Source: Microbaculum marinum
GTDB lineage: Bacteria; Pseudomonadota; Alphaproteobacteria; Rhizobiales; Tepidamorphaceae
Assembly (NCBI RefSeq): GCF_042646165.1
Contig: NZ_JBHRTC010000022.1
Direction: 5' to 3' (one strand)
DNA: 64,000 bases
Of this stretch, positions 14,221-22,759 are shown in pieces. A program made the position numbers and the translations under genes. The stretch's first letter is position 1; every line of letters begins with the position of its first letter. A model generated the notes under the pieces. The model was not told where the DNA came from, did not search any database, and saw nothing but the letters and a program-made list of their open reading frames with translations.

Positions 14221-15723
14221 ATGGCCGAACGGATACTGATCGTCGACGACGATCCAGTGCAGCGCCGTGATCTGTGTCGCATTCTGGAACCCGTGGCAGC
14301 GGCCCTCGGATTCGCGATCGTCGCGGCGGGAACCGCCGATGAAGCGCTCGCCGTCCTGGCAGGACCGGACGGCGAGGGAATCGCGGCCGTCATTGTCGAC
14401 CCCGGCGCGGCGGGTCCCGGCAGCATGGACACGATCGGCGCGATCGGCGCGGCGGCTGCCTTGAGGCCGGTGATCGTGCAAACGGAACAGGACAGCGCGC
14501 ACGCGGCGCTGCGCGCCGGGGGGACGGATTTGGTCGTCAAGCCGGCCAGTGCCGGGCAGTTCGAAGCTGCGATCCGCAACGCGCTGAAGGTCAATGCGCT
14601 TGAAAGCGAGATCTACCGCATCGGCCGGCGGCCTCCCGGCAGCTTCGGCTTGCCGGACATCGTTGCCCGTTCCGCCGCGATGCAGCGCGTCGTCGCGCTC
14701 GGCGAGCGGGCGGCAGGTTCGAACATCCCGATCGTCATCGAGGGCGAACCGGGCGCCGGCAAGGAACTGGTGGCCCGGGCGATCCACGGCTCCAGCGCCC
14801 GCTCCGCCGGGCCGTTCGTGCCGGTGAACTGCGGCGCGATCCCCGAAAGCCTGGTCGAACCGACGCTGTTTGGAGACGCGGGAAGTTCCCCCGCCGGTGC
14901 AGCCGCAGGCAATCCGGGCAGTATCCACGACGCCCAGGGCGGAACACTCTTCCTCGATGATGTCGGTGCGCTGTCGCCGCAGGCCCAGCTGGCGCTGCTC
15001 CGGACGCTGCAGGCCGGCGACCTCGAAGTGGCGGGATCGCGGCGGCCCGCAGGCGCCGGGATACGACTCATTTCGGCGACGAGCCGTTCGATGATCGACC
15101 TCGTGCGGCAAGGCCGGTTTCGCGAGGACCTCTATTACCGGCTGAATGTCTTTCCCGTGCCCGTCCCGCCGCTGCGCGAGCGGACGGACGACATTCCTTT
15201 GCTGGTGGACTACTTCCTGTTGCGGTTCAGCGGCGAGGAGAATGCGAGCATCGACGGCGTGACCCCGGCGGCGATGGCCCTGCTGTCGGCATACGACTGG
15301 CCCGGAAATGTGCGCGAGTTCGAAAGGGCGATGTTCCGGGCCGTCCTGCAGTGCGGGTCCGGCGACCTCGATGTCGATCACTTTCCGCAGATCACGGCAC
15401 AGTCGGGACTCGCGGTTTCCCCACTGCGTCCCGCCGAGCCGCGCCGGCTGCGACGCGCGCAGGAGGCGACCGGGCGCGTTGCCGCCCCCGGCTCCGCGTC
15501 GGTTTCCCTCTTCGAGCCGATGCCGGCGCGATTGCCCGACGCCATTCCCGTCCTGTCGGAAAATGGCGACGTGCGGCCGCTCGAGGAGGTCGAGGCCGAC
15601 CTCATCCGATTTGCACTCGAACACTACCGCGGCCGCATGAGCGAGGTCGCCCGGCGCCTTAAAATTGGCCGATCGACGCTCTACAGGCGGATGAAGGAAC
15701 TCCAACTCGCCGCCGCGGAATAG
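14221..15723 (+). CDS. NtrC-family response regulator lacking the GAFTGA loop
   Basis: 500 residues: receiver domain (1-125) with Asp10/Asp11, phospho-acceptor Asp60 and Lys107; AAA+ domain (~145-375) with Walker A GEPGAGKE (175-182), Walker B GGTLFLDDV (241-248) and the arginine-finger region FREDLYYRLNVFPVPVPPLRER; and a C-terminal Fis-type HTH (ARRLKIGRSTLYRRMKEL). The loop that should read GAFTGA after LFG is replaced by an unrelated Gly/Ala/Ser-rich segment (residues 218-235), so contact with sigma-54 is probably lost. GAGGGG precedes the ATG by a few bases. It lies upstream of two cell-wall genes on the same strand; no sensor kinase gene is adjacent. Confidence 0.85.
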   Translation: MAERILIVDDDPVQRRDLCRILEPVAAALGFAIVAAGTADEALAVLAGPDGEGIAAVIVDPGAAGPGSMDTIGAIGAAAALRPVIVQTEQDSAHAALRAGGTDLVVKPASAGQFEAAIRNALKVNALESEIYRIGRRPPGSFGLPDIVARSAAMQRVVALGERAAGSNIPIVIEGEPGAGKELVARAIHGSSARSAGPFVPVNCGAIPESLVEPTLFGDAGSSPAGAAAGNPGSIHDAQGGTLFLDDVGALSPQAQLALLRTLQAGDLEVAGSRRPAGAGIRLISATSRSMIDLVRQGRFREDLYYRLNVFPVPVPPLRERTDDIPLLVDYFLLRFSGEENASIDGVTPAAMALLSAYDWPGNVREFERAMFRAVLQCGSGDLDVDHFPQITAQSGLAVSPLRPAEPRRLRRAQEATGRVAAPGSASVSLFEPMPARLPDAIPVLSENGDVRPLEEVEADLIRFALEHYRGRMSEVARRLKIGRSTLYRRMKELQLAAAE

Positions 15724-15797
15724 ACGTGCGGTCCGGCAAGAGAAATTGATCGGCGAACCGGTGGTGCCGATTCGCGAATGACGGTAGCCTCGGGAAC

Positions 15798-18254
15798 ATG
15801 ATCAGATCGCTTCGAATCACCCTCGCGTCGACCACCGGCCTGGTCGCATTCGGCCTGTCTGCATCCGCCGGGCTGGCCATGCCCGTCACCGTCCAGGGTG
15901 GCATGCCGACATATGTCGGTTCGCCCTCGAGCGATGGTGCGGCCCCCGTCGAATCGATGCCTGCCCCACCCCGGCGGCCGGCCGTACAGGGAGCGCCGGC
16001 CGGCACCGGCGGCATCATCGTTGTTCAGTCGCCTGCGCCTCGTGCGGCCGCAGCGACCGTAACCCGCGACACCGTCGTCACGATGCCCCTGCCGGCGCCG
16101 GAGACATCAGGGCCGGAGACATCTGGGCCGGAAACCGCGGCTACGGAGACCGAGGCACCCGGCGCGGAAACGGCGGTCGCCGAGGACCTATCAAGCGCCC
16201 CTGGCACCACAGCCCTGACGGAGATCGTCGAGGACGCCCTCGCCGCCCCCGAACAGGAGACGCAGGCCGGCACTGCGTCCGCACCTGCGGACGAGGCCGC
16301 TCAGGCGGCGCAGGCGGAGCCCGAAGACGTATCGCCCGAGGCTTCCGATGCCGCGGCCGGCGACACTCGCTCCGAAACCGATGTTGCCGAGGAGGCACCC
16401 CCTGCTCCCGATGCGGAGGAACTGGCCGAAACCATCGAGGACGTCGTCGAAGAGGCGCCGCCGCCTCCGGCGATGTCGACGGAGGTCGCCGAACCGGATC
16501 TCCCGGCCGAACCGGAACTCTCGAACCCGTCGTCCGAGACCGCGGAGGCCGCTCCTGTCGCGGAGCCCGACGCCCCTGTCGCCGAGCCCCGGGAGCCGGC
16601 CTCCACCGGCATGGCCGACAACACCGATTCCCCGCCGGCCGCCGAAGCGCCCGTGGCGACTGTCGAGGAGGCCATCGAGGAACCCGCGGCCGAGACGGCC
16701 GTCGAGACCGCAGAGGTCTCCCCCTCTCCGGCCGATGAGGACATCGCCGCCGCGCTGGAGGAAGCGATTTCGGACGGCGCCGCCATCGGCAAGTCCAACT
16801 CCGCTGCGCTGACGAAGTTCTATGCCGGCCGGCAGTTCTCGCCGCTGTGGGTCTCCGGCGGACGGCTCGACGGCCAGGCGCGTGCGGTCGTCCATCGTCT
16901 CAGGTCGGCGGAGGCCTACGGCCTCGACCCGGCCCGCTATCCGACGCCGGAGCTCGATATCGGCCTCGACGGGCAGTCGACGGCAGTCGATCTCGCGGCC
17001 GCCGAAATCGGACTGACCGTTGCCGCGGTGCGCTTCGCCCAGGATGCCCAGACCGGAACGTTCGATCCCGCCGCGCTGGGCGACCTGATGACCGCCCGGC
17101 CGGTGCGGCCGGAAACGGCCGATGTCCTGAAAGGCCTTGCCGGGGCCTCCGACCGGGTCGCCTACCTGGAAGGCTTCAATCCGCCCCAGCCGCAGTTCAA
17201 GGCGCTGCAGGACCTGCTGGCCCGGCTGCGCGAACGCACCCCCGAGGACGTGCCGCCGCAGATCGGCGACGGACCGTCGCTGAAGCCCGGGATGACGGAC
17301 GAGCGCATTCCCTTGCTGCGCGCCCGCCTGGAACTGCCGCCGGTCGAGGGAATCGACGCGCACCTTTACGACGACGCGACGGTCGAGGCGGTCGAGGCCT
17401 TCCAGGAGAAGGCAAGCCTAGAGGTCGACGGGGTGATCGGCCCGCAGACCCGCGCCGCGCTGAACGGCGGCGCGGAGATCACCATCGCCGACGTGCTGGT
17501 CAACATGGAGCGCTGGCGCTGGGTGCCGCGCGAGATGGGCGACCTCCATGTGTGGGTCAACATTCCGGAGTACTGGCTGCGCGTGATGAGCGGCGGCGCG
17601 CCCATGTTCGAGACGCGCGTCATCGTCGGCAAGCCCGAGAACCAGACCCCGGTCTTCAGCGACGAGATCGAGTATGTCGACGTCAATCCGTTCTGGAACG
17701 TCCCGCGCTCGATCGCGGTCAAGGAGATGCTGCCGCATATCCGGCAGGATCCCGGCTTCCTCGAACGCCAGGGGCTGCAGGTGCTCTACACGACCGGCGG
17801 TCAGGAGTACCTGGTCAATCCCTATTCCGTCGACTGGAGCCGCTTCAACGAGGACAATCTGCCGTTCCGGTTCCGGCAGCCGCCGGGCAACGCCAATGCG
17901 CTCGGCCGGGTGAAGTTCATGTTTCCCAACAAGCATGCGGTCTACCTGCACGACACGCCGTCCCGGAACCTGTTTGCGAAATCGGTGCGCGCCTTCAGCC
18001 ACGGCTGCGTCCGCGTCGACAATCCGGTGGGGTTCGCGGACGCCCTGCTGTCGCGCGAGGATCACCTCAACGGCCAGCGTATCAAGAACCTGATCGGCGG
18101 CGGCGCCAACGGCGAACTGCCCATGAAGCGCCACGTGCCGGTGCACCTGACATACTTCACCGTCTGGGTGGATTCCGCCGGCCAGACCCAGAAGCGCCCG
18201 GACATCTACGATTACGACACACGAATGAAATCGGCGATGGGGCTTGGAAGTTGA
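15798..18254 (+). CDS. Murein L,D-transpeptidase (YcbB/LdtD-like) with long acidic linker
   Basis: 818 residues, longer than the usual 500-600. A signal peptide (residues 1-28, ending GLAMP) precedes about 280 residues of Ala/Glu/Pro/Thr-rich low-complexity sequence, then the scaffold domain (from ~330: LTKFYAGRQFSPLWVSGG), a peptidoglycan-binding domain (~520-556: VEAFQEKASLEVDGVIGPQTRAAL), and the YkuD catalytic domain with the motif SHGCVRVDNP; the nucleophile is Cys737 and the His is 735. It forms 3-3 crosslinks in periplasmic peptidoglycan or links it to outer-membrane proteins. Repeated GPETSGPETS units (~102-114) show recent repeat growth in the linker. Confidence 0.9.
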   Translation: MIRSLRITLASTTGLVAFGLSASAGLAMPVTVQGGMPTYVGSPSSDGAAPVESMPAPPRRPAVQGAPAGTGGIIVVQSPAPRAAAATVTRDTVVTMPLPAPETSGPETSGPETAATETEAPGAETAVAEDLSSAPGTTALTEIVEDALAAPEQETQAGTASAPADEAAQAAQAEPEDVSPEASDAAAGDTRSETDVAEEAPPAPDAEELAETIEDVVEEAPPPPAMSTEVAEPDLPAEPELSNPSSETAEAAPVAEPDAPVAEPREPASTGMADNTDSPPAAEAPVATVEEAIEEPAAETAVETAEVSPSPADEDIAAALEEAISDGAAIGKSNSAALTKFYAGRQFSPLWVSGGRLDGQARAVVHRLRSAEAYGLDPARYPTPELDIGLDGQSTAVDLAAAEIGLTVAAVRFAQDAQTGTFDPAALGDLMTARPVRPETADVLKGLAGASDRVAYLEGFNPPQPQFKALQDLLARLRERTPEDVPPQIGDGPSLKPGMTDERIPLLRARLELPPVEGIDAHLYDDATVEAVEAFQEKASLEVDGVIGPQTRAALNGGAEITIADVLVNMERWRWVPREMGDLHVWVNIPEYWLRVMSGGAPMFETRVIVGKPENQTPVFSDEIEYVDVNPFWNVPRSIAVKEMLPHIRQDPGFLERQGLQVLYTTGGQEYLVNPYSVDWSRFNEDNLPFRFRQPPGNANALGRVKFMFPNKHAVYLHDTPSRNLFAKSVRAFSHGCVRVDNPVGFADALLSREDHLNGQRIKNLIGGGANGELPMKRHVPVHLTYFTVWVDSAGQTQKRPDIYDYDTRMKSAMGLGS

Positions 18255-18334
18255 CGCCGCATCGCGTTATCACTGCTGCGGGCAGCGGCTAAATGACGCC
18301 ATGATTGCGCGATAAGCCTATTCTGCGCGCGGTC

Positions 18335-18351
18335 CTAATGATGGCTTAACC
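18335..18351 (+). promoter_or_regulatory. CtrA-like binding box upstream of the M15_2 gene
   Basis: CTAA (18335-18338), 7 bp, TTAACC (18346-18351), one mismatch from the CtrA consensus TTAA-N7-TTAACC, about 80 bp before the start of an envelope gene. Consistent with cell-cycle control of cell-wall remodelling in alphaproteobacteria (inference). Confidence 0.45.
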
Positions 18352-18429
18352 ATTCGAGTTCAATGATCGCCCGGTCAGTCGCGGGGGCGATAGGACTGAA
18401 CGAAAAGACGGGGCCCGGGACGGATATAA

Positions 18430-20175
18430 TTGGTGGGACACATTAACACGGGGGCGGGACGTCTGCGCGAGCTGGTAAACGGGTTTTGCGCGCTTTCCGC
18501 AATATGCCTTGCGTTCCTTGCGATCGACGGCGCACGCCACGACGCGGACGCCCAGACCCGCACGCTGGACTTCAAGCAGCTCCACACCGGCGAGACTCTG
18601 AGCGTCACCTACATGCGCAACGGCCGGTACGATTCCGAGGCGCTGAAGAAGATCAACTACATCATGCGCGACTGGCGGCGCAACGAATCCACCAACATGG
18701 ATCCGAAGCTGATCGACCTCATCTGGGACGTCCGCCAGAAGGTCGGCGCCAAGGCGCCGATCTACGTTCTGTCCGGCTATCGCTCGCCGGTCACCAACGC
18801 GATGCTCCGTTCCCGCTCGAGCGGCGTTGCCCAGTACAGCCAGCACATGGCCGGCAAGGCTCTCGATTTCTACATTCCCGGCGTACCGCTATCGGCGCTC
18901 CGCGAAACCGGTCTGAAAATGCAGATCGGAGGCGTCGGCTACTACCCGACGTCCGGTTCCCCGTTCGTCCACATGGACACCGGCAGCGTCCGGCACTGGC
19001 CGCGCATGACCCGTTCGCAGCTGGTCAAGCTGTTCCCGGACGGCAAGACGATCCACATCCCGTCCGACGGCAAGCCCCTGCCCGGCTACGAGCAGGCGGT
19101 CGCCGAGCACGAACGCGCCACCACCGCCCCGAAGACGCAGACGGCCTCGCTGTTCGGCGGGCGGTCGCTGTTCGGGGGCGGTGCTTCGAGAGGCGACGAC
19201 GCGTCGGCTCCGGTCACTTCCGCCTCGACCGGCGGCGGTGGCGGCGGGCGCAACTTCATTGCGGCGCTGTTCAACGGCGGCGAGGACGGCGACGAGGAAG
19301 GTGCCTCCGGCCGGGTCACTCCGGCCACCGAAGTCCGCTCGGCTCCCTCCAGACCCTCGGCTCCGGCTCAGCCGACCGCCGTTGCAGCGGTCGAGAGCCG
19401 CACCATACTGGCGGATGCTCCGATACCCCGGCTGAAGCCCGCCGGAGAGGCGCCCGCAGAGGTGCCGGCGGAGGCCGCGACAATCGTTGCGGTCGCCGAC
19501 GGCTTGCCGCTGCCGACGCCGCGACCGACCCTCGTCGCCGCGCTGACCTCGCCTGAGGCACAGGCCGAAGTCCCGGTGATGGCGATCGCGGAAGCGCCGG
19601 TCCCCGACGAAAAGCCGATCATCACGGCGAGCCTGCAGCCGGCGGAACAGCCTGAACTTCAGCCTGAACTGGTGCTGGCCGCGCTGCCCCGCGAACGTCC
19701 GATGATTTCCACTGCCGACGCGATCGCCGGCCTGATCGCCGAGAATGGCGAGGCCGACGATCCGACCGCGACATCGGCGACCGCGCTTGCCAGCCAGGCC
19801 GGCATCGCCGCCCTGGCGCCGTTCGCGGCGACCTTCACGGGCCAGCAGATCCCGCTCAGGGACGGCCCGGTCCTGGTCGCCATCGACTACCGGCCCGAGG
19901 CGCTCACCCCGTACCTGGCGACCGGCACGTGTCTGCGCGATGCGACATTCGTGGAACTGCGCCACCCGGACCAGACCGATATCGGGTCGCTGACCGCGCT
20001 GACCGGTCCGGTGGTGGTCAATCGCTTCGACGAGGGCCCGCAGCTCATCTATCCGATGCGCCGCTTCACCGGCCCGGCCGTCGCCCCGGTGCCGACGAAG
20101 ACCTACGAGATCGCCTTCGTGACTTCCGACGAGGCGCCGTCCACCGCGTTCGAGCGCATGACGTCGCTCAGGTAG
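18430..20175 (+). CDS. DUF882 / peptidase M15_2 family exported protein (YcbK-like)
   Basis: 581 residues. A signal peptide-like segment (FCALSAICLAFLAIDGARHDADA) is followed by an M15_2/DUF882 domain at ~45-200: YVLSGYRSP, SQHMAGKALDFYIPG (His and Asp zinc ligands) and SPFVHMDTGSVRHWPR (second His set), as in E. coli YcbK/MepK, which cleaves peptidoglycan crosslinks. The remaining ~380 residues are Ala/Pro-rich and probably disordered, with a short conserved-looking end. The start is uncertain: TTG at 18430 or GTG at 18433, both next to a GGGACGG stretch; no ATG fits before the signal peptide. Directly follows the L,D-transpeptidase gene, whose 3-3 crosslinks MepK-type enzymes can cut. Confidence 0.85.
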   Translation: MVGHINTGAGRLRELVNGFCALSAICLAFLAIDGARHDADAQTRTLDFKQLHTGETLSVTYMRNGRYDSEALKKINYIMRDWRRNESTNMDPKLIDLIWDVRQKVGAKAPIYVLSGYRSPVTNAMLRSRSSGVAQYSQHMAGKALDFYIPGVPLSALRETGLKMQIGGVGYYPTSGSPFVHMDTGSVRHWPRMTRSQLVKLFPDGKTIHIPSDGKPLPGYEQAVAEHERATTAPKTQTASLFGGRSLFGGGASRGDDASAPVTSASTGGGGGGRNFIAALFNGGEDGDEEGASGRVTPATEVRSAPSRPSAPAQPTAVAAVESRTILADAPIPRLKPAGEAPAEVPAEAATIVAVADGLPLPTPRPTLVAALTSPEAQAEVPVMAIAEAPVPDEKPIITASLQPAEQPELQPELVLAALPRERPMISTADAIAGLIAENGEADDPTATSATALASQAGIAALAPFAATFTGQQIPLRDGPVLVAIDYRPEALTPYLATGTCLRDATFVELRHPDQTDIGSLTALTGPVVVNRFDEGPQLIYPMRRFTGPAVAPVPTKTYEIAFVTSDEAPSTAFERMTSLR

Positions 20176-20197
20176 CCGTCCGGGCTTCCGGCCCCCC

Positions 20198-20467
20198 TTA
20201 CTCCTCGGTGACCATTCCCAGCGCCACCATGTAGGTCGCCAGGATCGCCTCGTGCTCCTGCCGCTCGGCGACGTCCTGCTTGCGCAGCTTGATGATCGTC
20301 CGCAGCGCCTTGACGTCGAAGCCGTTGGCCTTGGCCTCGGCGTAGACGTCGCGGATGTCGTCTGCCAGCGCCTTCTTCTCCTCCTCCAGCCGCTCGATGC
20401 GCTGGACGATGGAATGCAGCTGGGTGCGGGCGGCGCTGGAGGTCTCGTTCATGTTGGTCTCCGTCAT
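20198..20467 (-). CDS. gapR: GapR-like nucleoid-associated protein (DUF2312)
   Basis: 89 residues, the same size as Caulobacter GapR. The region QLHSIVQRIERLEEEKKALA, DIRDVYAEAKANGFDVKALR and IIKLRKQDVAERQE matches the DUF2312 family closely: a long coiled coil followed by basic helices. GapR binds AT-rich and over-twisted DNA ahead of replication forks and RNA polymerase and is needed for chromosome replication. Two starts are possible: ATG 20467 (full family length) or ATG 20452, which has a better Shine-Dalgarno sequence (CGGAG, 6 nt). Last gene of a three-gene block with DUF1244 and N-formylglutamate amidohydrolase. Confidence 0.9.
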   Translation of the reverse strand: MTETNMNETSSAARTQLHSIVQRIERLEEEKKALADDIRDVYAEAKANGFDVKALRTIIKLRKQDVAERQEHEAILATYMVALGMVTEE

Positions 20468-20490
20468 GGGTCTCTCTGCCGTCCTGGCGT

Positions 20491-20796
20491 TCAGTGGTCT
20501 TTGTGGGAGTTTGCAAGCGCGGCCTTCTGATCTGCCGTCGCCTCCGTCTGGTACCTGCTTTTCCATTCGTCGTACGGCATGCCGTAGACGATCTCGCGGC
20601 TCTGCTCCTTGTCCATTTCCAGCCCGCGTTCCTCGGCGGCGTCGCGGTACCAGTTGGACAGGCAGTTGCGGCAGAATCCGGCGAGATTCATCAGGTCGAT
20701 ATTCTGCACGTCGGTGCGCTCGCGCAGGTGATCGACGAGCCGCCGGAATGCGGCCGCCTCGAGTTCGGTGCGCGTCTTCTGGTCGAGTTCGCTCAT
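20491..20796 (-). CDS. DUF1244 family protein
   Basis: 101 residues, cytoplasmic. Sequence blocks FRRLVDHLRERTDVQNIDLMNLAGFCRNCLSNWY and MPYDEWKSRYQTEAT are typical of DUF1244, a small helical family almost restricted to alpha- and gammaproteobacteria and of unknown function. The FCRNCLSNWY motif has two invariant-looking cysteines. It is encoded between the N-formylglutamate amidohydrolase (29 nt upstream) and gapR (23 nt downstream) on the same strand, an order seen in many Rhizobiales, so the three are probably one transcript. Confidence 0.88.
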   Translation of the reverse strand: MSELDQKTRTELEAAAFRRLVDHLRERTDVQNIDLMNLAGFCRNCLSNWYRDAAEERGLEMDKEQSREIVYGMPYDEWKSRYQTEATADQKAALANSHKDH

Positions 20797-20825
20797 GGTG
20801 AGCCTCGCTGCTTGACTGATTGGCG

Positions 20826-21665
20826 TCACGGCTGGCCGGTGCCGGCCGAACCGTAGTGCCGTATCTCGTTGCGCCCCTCGATGCCGGCAAGGGCACCGAG
20901 CACGTCTGCGAGCCGTCCGGCCCATTCCGCCTGCCCGGGCTCGTCGGCGATCAGGTCCTGGCGCAGTTCGACGAGCGAATGCGCCAGCCCGCGGAGCGTG
21001 CCATGCCGGTACATCGTGTCGCCTTTGAGGCGGCCGGAATACGGCTCGTTGTCGCCGACGGTCAACAGTGGATCCGCGCGGAACATCTCGATCATCGGCA
21101 CCGCCAGGCGCGGATCGGTATCCCACAGCATGCCGATCTCCCACGGCCGCCGGATGCCGCGCCACAACGGCGTGAAGCTGTGGATCGACACCAGCGCCGG
21201 CGGATGGCCGGCGGCGATCGCCGTGTCGATCGCTGCCTCCACCGCGCCGTGATAGGGTTCGTGGTACCGTTGCAGGCGCCGTGCCTTTTCGGCTTCGTCC
21301 GCCCGCGCATTGCCCGGCACCACCGCCCCGTCCGACAGGCGCATCAGCAGCGTCGGGTCGTCGGCGCCGCGATTGGGGTCGATCAGCAGTCGCGAGAATC
21401 GCGACATAACGGCCGGTGCACCAAGCTGCCTGGCGAGGCGCCGCGTCACCGCCGCCGCGCCGATGTCGTAGGCGATGTGCCGTTCGAACTCCTCGGGCGG
21501 CAGGCCGAGGTCGCCATACTCGGCAGGCAGCGCATTGGACGCGTGGTCGCAGAGGATAAGCCAGCCGGTCTCCACCGATCCGGGGATCGATTCGAACGGC
21601 ACGAACTCGTCGATACTCTCGTGCGCGGCCCCCGCTGCGGGTTGGCGCTCGGCAAGCGTCATCAT
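20826..21665 (-). CDS. N-formylglutamate amidohydrolase family protein (copy 1)
   Basis: About 279 residues of the FGase family, which hydrolyses N-formyl-L-glutamate in histidine breakdown but is often of unknown substrate in Rhizobiales. Seen: ILCDHASNALP (first metal/His site), DIGAAAVTRRLARQLGAPAVMSRFSRLLIDPNR, YHEPYHGAVEAAI, LVSIHSFTPL and DNEPYSGR, all family blocks. ATG 21665 (or 21662 next to it) is chosen as the start; the frame is open further upstream but without family similarity. It is the first gene of the block with DUF1244 and gapR. A divergent paralogue lies at 36326-37219. Confidence 0.85.
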   Translation of the reverse strand: MMTLAERQPAAGAAHESIDEFVPFESIPGSVETGWLILCDHASNALPAEYGDLGLPPEEFERHIAYDIGAAAVTRRLARQLGAPAVMSRFSRLLIDPNRGADDPTLLMRLSDGAVVPGNARADEAEKARRLQRYHEPYHGAVEAAIDTAIAAGHPPALVSIHSFTPLWRGIRRPWEIGMLWDTDPRLAVPMIEMFRADPLLTVGDNEPYSGRLKGDTMYRHGTLRGLAHSLVELRQDLIADEPGQAEWAGRLADVLGALAGIEGRNEIRHYGSAGTGQP

Positions 21666-21786
21666 GGGGCGATTCTGCGTGACGGGCAGTTCGGCCTGCC
21701 CTAGGAATGGCTTTTTCTTAGGCGATCCGGCCAGCGGCGGCAATGCATGGCGGGACGGTTCGTATGCCGATGCACAGGCGATTCTG

Positions 21787-22719
21787 ATGACACCTACGCT
21801 GGAAACGGAACTGGACGGCCGGGAGGCGCGGACCGCGGGCCTTGCCTTCCTCGCGCTCGTGCTCGGCGCCGTGGCGATGGGCGCATCGCCGATCTTCGTC
21901 CGGCTGGCAGAGGTCGGGCCGTATGCGAGCGCGTTCTGGCGCGTCGCCCTCGCCCTGCCCGCGCTCTACGCCTGGGCGGCGCTGGAGGCACGCAGGAAAA
22001 GCGTAGCTCCCACGACGGGACTGCGCTTCGACCGCTACGTGCTGATGGCCGGCGTGCTCTTCGCGGGCGACCTGTTCTTCTGGCATCTGGCCATCGTCAA
22101 CACGACCGTCGCCAACGCCACGTTCCTGGCAGCCCTTGCTCCCGTCTTCGTGGTCAGCCTGTCCTGGCTGATCCTGAAGGAGCGGATCGGTCCGGAGATC
22201 GTGCTGGGCCTTGGCGCGGGCCTGGTCGGTGCTGCGCTGCTGCTGGGCTCGAGCTACAGCTTCGCGCCGTCAAACCTGCTCGGCGACATGTTCGGTCTGA
22301 TCACCGCCTGCTTCTTCGGCGCCTACATCCTATCGGTCCGTCCGGCCCGCCGCCGGCACCCCGCCGGCCGGCTGCTGTTCCTTTCGTCGCTGGTCACCGC
22401 TGCGATCCTGCTGGTCATCGCGCTGGCGCTCGAGCCGCGCCTGCTGCCGGCGTCCCGCGACGGGCTGATCATGCTGATCTGCCTGGCGCTCGTCAGCCAC
22501 GCCGGCGGCCAGGGCCTTCTGGCGATCGCGCTCGGCCACCTGCCGGCCGGATTTTCGTCTCTGGTGATCTTCCTTGAAGGGATTGCGGCCGCCGCGCTGG
22601 GCTGGATGGTGCTTGGCGAGGACATGACGTGGCTGCAGCTCGTCGGCAGCGCGGCGATCTTCGCCGGCATCTGGATCGCCCGTCCGAGGCGGCCCGGCCC
22701 GAAACCGGCCCCGATATAG
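21787..22719 (+). CDS. EamA-family (DMT) transporter
   Basis: 310 residues with about ten hydrophobic helices in two EamA repeats, as in RhaT/YdcZ/RarD-type metabolite exporters. The first repeat begins GLAFLALVLGAVAMGASPIFVRLAE; the typical NTTVANATFLAALAPVFVVSLSWLILKER segment, with the EamA helix 4-5 pattern and cytoplasmic KER, ends it; the second repeat ends GEDMTWLQLVGSAAIFAGIWIA. Inner-membrane exporter; substrate unknown. It is divergent from the FGase block and followed 40 bp later by the glycerate kinase gene, possibly co-transcribed. Confidence 0.85.
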   Translation: MTPTLETELDGREARTAGLAFLALVLGAVAMGASPIFVRLAEVGPYASAFWRVALALPALYAWAALEARRKSVAPTTGLRFDRYVLMAGVLFAGDLFFWHLAIVNTTVANATFLAALAPVFVVSLSWLILKERIGPEIVLGLGAGLVGAALLLGSSYSFAPSNLLGDMFGLITACFFGAYILSVRPARRRHPAGRLLFLSSLVTAAILLVIALALEPRLLPASRDGLIMLICLALVSHAGGQGLLAIALGHLPAGFSSLVIFLEGIAAAALGWMVLGEDMTWLQLVGSAAIFAGIWIARPRRPGPKPAPI

Positions 22720-22759
22720 TATCCTCCCTCCAGGCCGAATCAGTGACATCGGACGGCGC

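Noticed and set aside
9749..14239. A 1496-codon open frame on the plus strand across 9.7-14.2 kb
   Set aside because: It is antisense to four well-supported genes (methyltransferase, ABC1 kinase, pepF and a small membrane protein); its product is His/Arg/Gly/Asp-rich without domains. It exists because stops are rare in the complementary frame of GC-rich genes.
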